Source: Myxococcales bacterium (GTDB lineage Bacteria > Myxococcota_A > Polyangia > JAAYKL01). Taken from it: a stretch of 64,000 nucleotides of DNA. The stretch is taken from assembly GCA_012522445.1 (NCBI GenBank), contig JAAYKL010000015.1, forward strand, positions 1 to 64,000, written 5' to 3'. Below the pieces are notes generated by a model. It was not told where the DNA came from, did not search any database, and saw only the letters and a list, made by a program, of their open reading frames with translations. The stretch's first letter is position 1. Each line of letters opens with the position of its first letter. Positions 16,318 to 23,295 of this stretch are shown here, in pieces. The translations under genes and the position numbers were made by a program.

Positions 16318-17094
16318 ATGATGCGAAGCGCGGTGCGTTTTTTCAAAGCCAGTTGGATGGTATTTTGGTGGTTTTCCGCCTCCTTAATTTTCTGGATGCC
16401 CATCTCCATTACCGGCCTCTTCGGCCCCCGGGGCGTCGTGGCCTTTCACCTGTGCCAGGCCTGGGTGTGGCTCGGCAGCACCGTCACCGGCATCCGCTTC
16501 TCCATGGCGGGCAATGCGCAGCTCGACCGCAGCCGCTCCTACGTCATCGTCGCCAACCACCAATCGATTTACGACATCCCCGCCCTCATGCTGCAGTTGG
16601 GGGTGCCCTTTCGCTGGGTCATCAAAAAAGAGGTGCGCCTGGTGCCCATGTTTGGCTGGGGTCTGTACGCCGCCCGGCACATCTTCATCGACCGCTCCCA
16701 ACCCAAGGCCGCCATTCAAAACCTCAACAACGCCGTGTCCGCCCTACCCAAGGGCATCTCGGTGGCCATTTTCCCCGAGGGTTCGCGCAGCGCCGACGGC
16801 ACGCTCAAGACCTTCAAAAAGGGCGCCTTCCTCGCCGCCATCCACGCGGGGCTGCCCATTTTGCCCGTCACCGTCAACGGCAGTTGGCGCACCATGCCCG
16901 ACAAAAACGCCCTCGATTTTTATCCCGGACCGGTACAGGTGCACATCGGCACGCCCATCGAGACCAGCGCCTACACCCGCGACACGCTCAGCGATCTCAT
17001 CCAAGCGGCCCAAGACGCCGTGGCCCAACACCTCGATCCCGACTACCCGCATCCCCGACAAGCGCCCCATCCCAAACCCGCCGTTGACGGGTAA
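16318..17094 (+). CDS. plsC: 1-acyl-sn-glycerol-3-phosphate acyltransferase (PlsC family)
   Basis: 258 residues from ATG 16318; a GTG at 16300 would lie inside the predicted promoter, so I reject it. Two membrane-associated helices (about 5-30 and 38-55) precede the acyltransferase motifs: NHQSIYD at 80-86 (NHx4D, catalytic His-Asp) and FPEGSRS at 152-158 (glycerophosphate binding), with KGAFLAAIHAGLPILPVTVNG as motif IV. It adds the second fatty acid to lysophosphatidic acid on the inner membrane, making phosphatidic acid. The tail is Pro/His-rich. The gene stands alone between the lspA group and the ribbon-helix-helix gene. Confidence 0.88.
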   Translation: MMRSAVRFFKASWMVFWWFSASLIFWMPISITGLFGPRGVVAFHLCQAWVWLGSTVTGIRFSMAGNAQLDRSRSYVIVANHQSIYDIPALMLQLGVPFRWVIKKEVRLVPMFGWGLYAARHIFIDRSQPKAAIQNLNNAVSALPKGISVAIFPEGSRSADGTLKTFKKGAFLAAIHAGLPILPVTVNGSWRTMPDKNALDFYPGPVQVHIGTPIETSAYTRDTLSDLIQAAQDAVAQHLDPDYPHPRQAPHPKPAVDG

Positions 17095-17130
17095 CTAAAT
17101 GTCGCATAAGGTATAGACTTGTAAGCCAAT

Positions 17131-17149
17131 GTGACACGTTTCGTGCCAC
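17131..17149 (+). promoter_or_regulatory. Dyad operator candidate upstream of the ribbon-helix-helix gene
   Basis: GTGACACG (17131-17138), TTT, CGTGCCAC (17142-17149): an inverted repeat with one mismatch out of eight and a three-base centre. It lies 17 bases before the start codon and just ahead of the strong ribosome-binding site GGAGGAGG (17154-17161). Ribbon-helix-helix proteins often bind such dyads and repress themselves; autoregulation here is inference. Confidence 0.45.
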
Positions 17150-17165
17150 TGGCGGAGGAGGGCTC

Positions 17166-17369
17166 ATGAACATGAAGAGCGACAAACGAAAACAAAGCCT
17201 CTATTTTCCCGAGATCATGCTCAAAGAAATCACCGAGGAAGCCGCGCGACAAGACCGTTCGCTGTCGTGGATCGTGCAGCAGGCCTGGCGCATCGCCCGC
17301 AAGGACATTGCACAGTTTCCATCGGTCAATGATCTGGTAGCAGACGAAGATGAGGATGATGACGCGTAG
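17166..17369 (+). CDS. Small ribbon-helix-helix-like protein with acidic tail (TIGR04563-like)
   Basis: 67 residues. Residues 9-15 (KQSLYFP) form the strand that pairs in dimers of ribbon-helix-helix regulators; helix A is about 16-29, the turn is RSLSW (31-35) and helix B about 36-50. It ends in EDEDDDA. From memory it resembles a family of myxobacterial short proteins (TIGR04563), known only by sequence. No toxin gene follows, so a toxin-antitoxin pair is not supported. Its last 44 bases overlap, antisense, the 3' end of the DinG-type helicase gene. A strong GGAGGAGG site and a dyad lie upstream. Confidence 0.72.
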   Translation: MNMKSDKRKQSLYFPEIMLKEITEEAARQDRSLSWIVQQAWRIARKDIAQFPSVNDLVADEDEDDDA

Positions 17370-19290
17370 CGTCGCGCTGTTCCTGCCACCACTGGCGCAC
17401 CGGTTCGGGGGCGTCAAAGAGCGGGCAATCGGGTAGCGAGGCCAAAAACGTGCGGCCGTATCCCTTGGCGCGCAACCGCGCATCCAAAATCGCCACCATC
17501 CCCCAATCCTGGGCCGTTCGAATCAGGCGGCCAAATCCCTGCTTGAGCTGTAAGGCGGCCAGCGGCACCTGGTAGGTCCGGAAGGGCTCCTGCCCCTGGG
17601 CCTTGATGCGGGCAATGCGGGCCGCGGTCACCGGATCGCCGGGGGGCGTAAAGGGCAGCTTGTCGATGATGACCAGGCGCAGCGCGTCGCCGGGGATGTC
17701 CACCCCTTGCCAAAAACTCGACGTGGCGATGAGCACCGACGCCGGAGAGGCCAAGAATTGGGCGATGAGCGTGGACTTGGGGCCCTCGCCTTGCAGCAGG
17801 AGCGGTCCGTCGTAGCGGGTTACCAGGTGTTGGTAGTAGTGCTTCATGGCCGCCACCGACGTGCAGAGCACCAGGGCACCGCCCCCGGACATGGTTACCA
17901 ATTCCCAAATTTCATTGGCCGCGGCGTCCAAAAAACCCGGAGCGCGCGGGTCGGGCATGTGGGCGGGCACGTACAGGGCGGCTTGCCGGGCGTAGTCGAA
18001 GGGAGCGGGCAGGGTGCGGGTCACCACGTCGAAGTCGATGCCCAGGCGCGAGGCCACAAAGTCGAAGGCGCGGTTCACGGTGAGGGTGGCCGACACGAGC
18101 GCCACCGCCTCGCGGGCGAAGAACACCGACTCGCGAAACACTCCCGACACGTCGATGAGCGAAGCCCCGAGAGACACCGAGCGCGCGTGGTTTTCCACCC
18201 AGTACACCTTGCTGTTGTCGCGGTGCTCCACAATTTCGCCCAGGGTGTTGCGCGCCGTCAAAATGCGGTGGGCCATGTGGTCGACCCCCGCGTCCTCGCC
18301 CTCGTGCAGGCGCAGCGACAACTCCACGGACTCCAAGGCCGCGTCCAGGCGGTGCCACAAAGGCAGGGCGGTCTCGGCTACGTCATCGAAGGAGAGCGGC
18401 GTGCGCCCCGGGGCCCCGCGAAAACAGGCGAAGAAGCTTTTGGCGAACTTCACCGCTTCTGCCGCGGTCCTCTTGCGGGGCAAGGCCTGGGAGTCGACAG
18501 CAAAGGACGCCGCCGTCACCACGCGGGACACGTCTTGCATCAAGCGCTCGATCCCCGCCGAAGAGAGCCGCAGGCCAAAGAACTCCGTCGCGATGTCCTC
18601 GAGCAGGTGCGCCTCGTCGAAGACCACCACTTCGTGGTCCGGGAGGATTTGTCCGCCCTGCCGTCGGGTGGCCAGGTCCGCGCAGTAGAGGTGGTGGTTG
18701 ACCACGACGATGTCAGCGCTGTGGGCCATGCGGCGCGCGCGGGTGACAAAGCACTCCTCGAAGAACGGGCACAGGGCGCCGATGCGGGTCTCCCGGGTGG
18801 AGCACACCTCGTTCCAGATGGCGCTGTCGTCGCTCAGGCCGTCGATCTCCATGCGATCGCCGGTGGTGGTCTCCTCGGCAAAGCGCTGGAGGCGCGCCAC
18901 TTCGGCGGCGGGGTAGCCCAGGCTCTTGGGGGACGTGAGGAACTGCTTCAGGCGGGTGCGGCAGAGGTAGTTGTTTTGCCCCTTGAGGTAGACGCAACGC
19001 CGCGAGATGCCCAGGGCCTCCTGCAAGAAGCCCAGGTCCTTGAAGAAGATTTGCTCTTGCAGGTTTCGCGTGCCGGTGGAGATGACGGTCTTGCGGCCGC
19101 TGACGATAATGGGCGCCAGGTAGGCGATGGTTTTTCCGGTGCCGGTGCCCGCCTCGGCCAGCAGGACGCCGTTTTGGTCGAGGATATCGGCCACGGCTTT
19201 AGCCATCTCGCGCTGGGCGTCGCGGATTTCGTAATGCGCCAGGGCCCGGGCCAGCGGACCGTCGCGGTGGAAGATGTCGTCGGGGCGCAT
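17326..19290 (-). CDS. dinG: DinG/Rad3-type superfamily 2 DNA helicase with Fe-S cysteines
   Basis: 654 residues. I start it at ATG 19290, which shares a base with the stop of the upstream small gene (TAATG); a TTG at 19299 is possible. Motif I is AEAGTGTGKT (about 45-54), motif II VVVFDEAHLLED (about 218-229), with C-terminal helicase motifs SSFWQGVDIPGD and LKQGFGRLIRT. Four cysteines between motifs I and II (near NYLCRTR, NEVCSTRE, ALCPFFEEC) match the Fe-S cluster of XPD/DinG helicases. It unwinds DNA 5'-3', acting on D-loops, R-loops or quadruplexes. It closes the minus-strand run with GT51, alr and the small membrane protein. Its 3' end overlaps the convergent ribbon-helix-helix gene by 44 bases. 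Confidence 0.9.
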   Translation of the reverse strand: MRPDDIFHRDGPLARALAHYEIRDAQREMAKAVADILDQNGVLLAEAGTGTGKTIAYLAPIIVSGRKTVISTGTRNLQEQIFFKDLGFLQEALGISRRCVYLKGQNNYLCRTRLKQFLTSPKSLGYPAAEVARLQRFAEETTTGDRMEIDGLSDDSAIWNEVCSTRETRIGALCPFFEECFVTRARRMAHSADIVVVNHHLYCADLATRRQGGQILPDHEVVVFDEAHLLEDIATEFFGLRLSSAGIERLMQDVSRVVTAASFAVDSQALPRKRTAAEAVKFAKSFFACFRGAPGRTPLSFDDVAETALPLWHRLDAALESVELSLRLHEGEDAGVDHMAHRILTARNTLGEIVEHRDNSKVYWVENHARSVSLGASLIDVSGVFRESVFFAREAVALVSATLTVNRAFDFVASRLGIDFDVVTRTLPAPFDYARQAALYVPAHMPDPRAPGFLDAAANEIWELVTMSGGGALVLCTSVAAMKHYYQHLVTRYDGPLLLQGEGPKSTLIAQFLASPASVLIATSSFWQGVDIPGDALRLVIIDKLPFTPPGDPVTAARIARIKAQGQEPFRTYQVPLAALQLKQGFGRLIRTAQDWGMVAILDARLRAKGYGRTFLASLPDCPLFDAPEPVRQWWQEQRDATRHHPHLRLLPDH

Positions 19291-19598
19291 TAAGTCCAAT
19301 GGCTGACAAAGAGGTAGAGTTGTACCAGTGCCGTGGCGGCGATCACCCCCAAGACCACCGGGTCGTGGCCCGAGGCGCGGTCGTGGCGCGCGGCTTCGGC
19401 TTGTTCGGCGGCGGTGGCGTTCGGATCGCGGCGCACGTCTCGCACCAATGCCCGGGCGGCCCGGCGGTTGCCCACCTGGTAGGCGCGCTGCAAGGCCAAG
19501 AGGCGTTCGGTGGGGCGTTGGGTGTCAGGGCGGGGGGCGTTCGCAGTCATGGGCGTGTTGTACCGCTGTCGTTCGGGGCGCGTCCAGCGCTTTGTCAC
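19290..19598 (-). CDS. Small tail-anchored membrane protein, function unknown
   Basis: 102 residues if it begins at GTG 19598 (GTGA overlap with the alanine racemase stop), or 86 from ATG 19550. The middle is an alanine/arginine-rich helical pair resembling one TPR-like unit (LLALQRAYQVGNRRAARALVRDV), then a short linker, and one membrane helix at the C-terminus (PVVLGVIAATALVQLYLFVSHW). The design suggests a cytoplasmic helical hairpin fixed to the inner membrane. I have no family name. It overlaps its neighbours on both sides by 4 and 1 bases, so expression is coupled to alr and dinG. Confidence 0.65.
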   Translation of the reverse strand: MTKRWTRPERQRYNTPMTANAPRPDTQRPTERLLALQRAYQVGNRRAARALVRDVRRDPNATAAEQAEAARHDRASGHDPVVLGVIAATALVQLYLFVSHWT

Positions 19599-20788
19599 GG
19601 CACCCAGCGACGCGGGGCGCAGGGGGCGGCGCGGGTGACAATTTCGTAGTGAATGGTGCCCGCCAAGGAGCCCAGGTCAGCGGCCTGGATCGCCTCGTCG
19701 CCGCTTTGTCCGAGCAGCACCACCTCGTCGCCTGGCGCCGCGTCGACAATGTCGGTCACGTCGATCATCGTGAGGTTCATGCAGATGCGGCCCAGCACCG
19801 GCGCGCGCACGCCGCGAACCAGCACATGGGCGCGGCTCGAAAAGTGTCGGTCGTAGCCGTCGGCGTAGCCCACCGGCAAAATGGCCACGCGCGAATCGTG
19901 GGTGGTGCGGAAGGTGCGGCCGTAGCCGATGTACGACCCAGCGGGCACCGTCTTGATTTGGCGGATGCGGGTCTTCCAGGTCATCACCGGGCGCAGTGCG
20001 ATTTGGTCGCGCCCCAGCATGCCCGCCGAGACGCGGGTTTCCTTGGAGGGCCACAGCCCGTACAGACCGATGCCCACGCGCACCATGTCGAAGTGGGTGG
20101 CGGGGAACAAGATGGCCGCAGCGGTGCAGGCGGTGTGGGACAGGGGCACGGACACGCCCTCCGCGGCGAGCTGGGCGCGCAATTCCGAAAACCGCGCCAG
20201 TTGCGACTCGGCGTAAGTGTGGTCGGTGGTGTCCTCGATGTCGGCGTAGTGGGTGTAGAGCCCCTCGACGGCGATGCCCGCGGCGACCAGTTGCTGCGCG
20301 GCGTTAATGAGCTGCGCGGCGTCGAAGCCCTGGCGGTGGGTGCCGGTCTCCACCTTGAGGTGGGCGCGCGCCCCGGTTTGTCCCGCACAGACCCGGACCA
20401 GCGCGTCGGCGGCCCCCGGAGAGGCCACGGTCAGGCACAGCCCTGCGTCCACCGCCTGCCGCATCGACTCGGGCGGCGTGGGCCCCAGCACCAAGATGGG
20501 CGCCGTCACCCCCTGGGCGCGGAGCGTCAGTCCCTCGCCCGCGTGAAACACCCCGAGCCAATCGGCACCCGCGGCCAAAGCGGCCTGGGCGATGGGCACC
20601 ATCCCGTGTCCGTAGGCGTTGGCCTTGACCACGGCCATGAAGCGGCATCCCGGCGCCAGCAGGCTTCGAAACAGGGCCACGTTGTGCGCCAGGGCGCCCT
20701 GGGACAGTTCGATCCAGACGTCGGGCTCCCACCCGGAGAGGCGCGCAGAATCTTCGAGGCTTTCGTGACTTTCGGGGTTCATGGACAT
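19595..20788 (-). CDS. alr: Alanine racemase
   Basis: 397 residues, fold-III PLP enzyme. The PLP lysine is Lys55 in AVVKANAYGHG; YIGYGRTFRTT and ILPVGYADGYDR are the C-terminal beta-domain motifs with the catalytic tyrosine region, and VLGRICMNLTMIDVTD is also conserved. An ATG six bases further in (20782) is an alternative start, but AGGA is better spaced for 20788. It converts L-Ala to D-Ala for peptidoglycan. The N-terminus has about 20 extra residues before the barrel. It lies 32 bases after the GT51 polymerase gene, another wall gene. Confidence 0.93.
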   Translation of the reverse strand: MSMNPESHESLEDSARLSGWEPDVWIELSQGALAHNVALFRSLLAPGCRFMAVVKANAYGHGMVPIAQAALAAGADWLGVFHAGEGLTLRAQGVTAPILVLGPTPPESMRQAVDAGLCLTVASPGAADALVRVCAGQTGARAHLKVETGTHRQGFDAAQLINAAQQLVAAGIAVEGLYTHYADIEDTTDHTYAESQLARFSELRAQLAAEGVSVPLSHTACTAAAILFPATHFDMVRVGIGLYGLWPSKETRVSAGMLGRDQIALRPVMTWKTRIRQIKTVPAGSYIGYGRTFRTTHDSRVAILPVGYADGYDRHFSSRAHVLVRGVRAPVLGRICMNLTMIDVTDIVDAAPGDEVVLLGQSGDEAIQAADLGSLAGTIHYEIVTRAAPCAPRRWVP

Positions 20789-20820
20789 GCTTTGTCATCC
20801 TTACCGGCAGGTCACCGGCG

Positions 20821-23196
20821 TTACGGTTCGTCGAAGTCGTCGTCGGATTTGTCCCAGGCCGCGTCGCCGGACCAGTCGTCGGCAGCCCCCGACAGCCCCA
20901 AAGAACCGTGGGCCGGCGGCAGGCGCGGATCCGGCAGGGGATCGCCCTCGCGGTAAAAGACCACCTTCTCGGCCAACCCCTGTTCGTATTCGTTGCGGCT
21001 GATGCGCCCGCGCTTGAGCATCACCCCCATCACCTGGTGGAGCAACCGCATCTGCTTGGCCGACAACTGGCCGGACTCGCGGGTTTTGTGCCGCGCCACC
21101 GGATTGGGCAACAGCTTGATGAGGTACACCGACTCGACCAGGTTCAGCTCCTGGGGCTCGCGACCGAAATAGTGCTTGGCCGCATCGAGGACCCCGTAAA
21201 TCGAGGGCCCGAACTCCACGATGTTTAGGTACATCTCGAGGATCTCCTCCTTGGTGAAGTGGCTCTCGAGGTACCAAGTAAAAAACAGCTCTTGCAGTTT
21301 GCGCGCCACGGTGCGCTCCCGGGACAAGAAGAGATTCTTGGCCAACTGCATGGTGATGGTGCTGGCCCCGTGAAAGGCGCCGTCCTTCTTGAGGTTCATC
21401 TCCATGGCCCGGCGCATCTCCGGCAGGGTCATGCCCTTGTGGGTGTAAAACTTTCCGTCCTCGGTGGTGAGCACGGCTTCGACGACATAGGGCGAGATCT
21501 CGTTGAGCGGCGCCCAGCGCTCCGTGCCCGGTCCCGTAATGAGGCGAAAGCGCTGACCGCTCTCGTTGTAGGCCATGTAGGCAAAGGGCACGCGAAACTC
21601 GGCCGGATCTGGCAGCGCGCCGAAGTCCGCGATTTGACAGCGGTTTTGCAGATCGCCCTTCAACACCGTGGCCTCGGGATTGAGAATGTCGAGGCCCAGG
21701 TGCAGTTGAAACGAGAGCTGGCCGTCCAGGCGCACCCCGGAGATTTGCGGGCGCAACGCCTGGGGAATGGCCGTGAGCAACTGGCGGCAGGCGGTGGAGG
21801 GGAGCTCGGCGGTGAGGTCGACTTTGAGCGGCGAGGGTTGCCAGGTGCCCGCCAAGGCCAAGCGCGCCAAGCCCTGGGAGATGTGCCAGCGCTCGATGTG
21901 CAGGTTTTTTTCCGCCCGGTGCCACGCCACCTTGAGGTCGATTTGGCCGTTGAGCGCCTCCAGGGGCGAGGCGCTGATGCGCGGATGCTGCAGCCCCACG
22001 CCCGCCAAGGCCACCTGTCCCTCCACGCCGACGGTGGCGCGATCCGCGGGGACGGTGATCCGCAGGCGGCCATCGGCCATGGCGCTCTCCAACTGCAGGG
22101 CGGACAAGGCGGGAAAATGGCGAAACAGCGCCGCAGAAAAAGGCTGCAGGGCCATGTCTGGCAACTCCAGCGCCGCGGTCAGAACCCGATCTTTGTCCAT
22201 GCGCCCCTCCGCGTTCCAGCGGGAGTTCGACCGGGGCAATTTGCCGCTGCCCGAAAACAGTACCGCGCGATCGGCGCCGCGGTGCCAGCGCCCGTCCGCC
22301 TCTGAGATAATGATGTTGTCTCGGGCTTCGGGATACAACACCGTGGCCTGGGACGCGCGCCACTCCACGGCGGCATCCACGGCCTTGACACCGGAGGATG
22401 CCTCGGAGGCCTGGGACGCATCTCCGCGCCACAACCCCAGATTTTCGAGGGCTTGTGCACCTTCTCGCGCGATTTGCTGCAACTGCGCCACATCGCCGGG
22501 GATCTCGTAGGTGGGCTTGTTCAACTGCACCGCGAGGCGGCGCTCGTCGAAATGCCAGGTCGCCTGGGCCGGTGTGCCGCGGGCCAAGTACAAGTCGTGG
22601 TGCTTCAGGCGATACCCGCGCATCTCCAACACAAACTCCTTCGGCGTCTGGGCGTGTCCGGAGAAGCTGTCCACGGTGGCCTCAAAGGAGCCGATGTGCA
22701 CCACCGCCATCCCCGACGTGATGTGGATGTCGGGCAGCTTTCGCTCCGGGGATACTGTCGCGTTGGCAGGGGCGCCCTGGGCGGACACCGGGGGTTCCGG
22801 TTGCGAGACGCGGCCCCAAAAAGCCTTCCAGTGCTGGGGTTCGGCCCCACCGGCCCCTTCGCCCACCAGCAGGCGCAACCCGTCGATGCGCACCTCGGTG
22901 ATGTCGATCTCGCCCTTGATCAACGGGCCAATGCGCAGGTGCACCCCCAGGCGCTCCGCGGTCATCAAGGGCTGGGCGTCGGCGGCGGGCAAGACGCTGA
23001 GACTGGAAAAGACCACCGACGTTAAAGAAACCTGGACCTTTTCGTAGCGCAGCAATACGCCGTAGCGCGACTCAATGCGCGGCAGCACCATCTCGACGAC
23101 GCGTCGATCGGTCCCCGACTGAAAGAAAAACAACACCAACAATGCAATGATGAGCAAAGAGATGGCGATCGTGAGAATCCAGCGTTTGGGTCCCAT
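20821..23196 (-). CDS. Peptidoglycan glycosyltransferase (GT51) fused to an AsmA-like N-terminal region
   Basis: 791 residues. A single N-terminal membrane helix (residues 5-27) leads into about 500 residues of AsmA/DUF748-like beta-rich sequence (VQVSLTSVVFSSLSVLP, GEIDITEVRIDGLRLLVGEG, PLKVDLTAELP). The GT51 domain follows at about 545-715: TTEDGKFYTHKG with the catalytic Glu, GASTITMQLAKNLFLS, RKLQELFFTWYLE and KEEILEMYLNIVEFG. There is no transpeptidase domain, so it would polymerise glycan strands from lipid II only, like MtgA, but with a very large periplasmic arm. The tail is Asp/Trp-rich. MtgA is normally about 240 residues, so the N-terminal fusion is the notable part. Followed by alr. 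Confidence 0.85.
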   Translation of the reverse strand: MGPKRWILTIAISLLIIALLVLFFFQSGTDRRVVEMVLPRIESRYGVLLRYEKVQVSLTSVVFSSLSVLPAADAQPLMTAERLGVHLRIGPLIKGEIDITEVRIDGLRLLVGEGAGGAEPQHWKAFWGRVSQPEPPVSAQGAPANATVSPERKLPDIHITSGMAVVHIGSFEATVDSFSGHAQTPKEFVLEMRGYRLKHHDLYLARGTPAQATWHFDERRLAVQLNKPTYEIPGDVAQLQQIAREGAQALENLGLWRGDASQASEASSGVKAVDAAVEWRASQATVLYPEARDNIIISEADGRWHRGADRAVLFSGSGKLPRSNSRWNAEGRMDKDRVLTAALELPDMALQPFSAALFRHFPALSALQLESAMADGRLRITVPADRATVGVEGQVALAGVGLQHPRISASPLEALNGQIDLKVAWHRAEKNLHIERWHISQGLARLALAGTWQPSPLKVDLTAELPSTACRQLLTAIPQALRPQISGVRLDGQLSFQLHLGLDILNPEATVLKGDLQNRCQIADFGALPDPAEFRVPFAYMAYNESGQRFRLITGPGTERWAPLNEISPYVVEAVLTTEDGKFYTHKGMTLPEMRRAMEMNLKKDGAFHGASTITMQLAKNLFLSRERTVARKLQELFFTWYLESHFTKEEILEMYLNIVEFGPSIYGVLDAAKHYFGREPQELNLVESVYLIKLLPNPVARHKTRESGQLSAKQMRLLHQVMGVMLKRGRISRNEYEQGLAEKVVFYREGDPLPDPRLPPAHGSLGLSGAADDWSGDAAWDKSDDDFDEP

Positions 23197-23295
23197 GGGC
23201 GGCAGTTTTCCACGTGTTGGCGTGGTTGTCCATCAATTAGCGATTGGGGAAATGGCGGCGCCCCGCAGGGGCAAGGGTGGGAAAGCGCGGGTGGG

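Noticed and set aside
17166-17369. Ribbon-helix-helix gene as the antitoxin of a toxin-antitoxin pair
   Set aside because: No toxin gene is on the same strand; the next frame is the convergent helicase gene.
23250-23275. GCCCC-GCA-GGGGC hairpin after the GH9 gene as a terminator
   Set aside because: The stem is only five bp and no T stretch follows on either strand.
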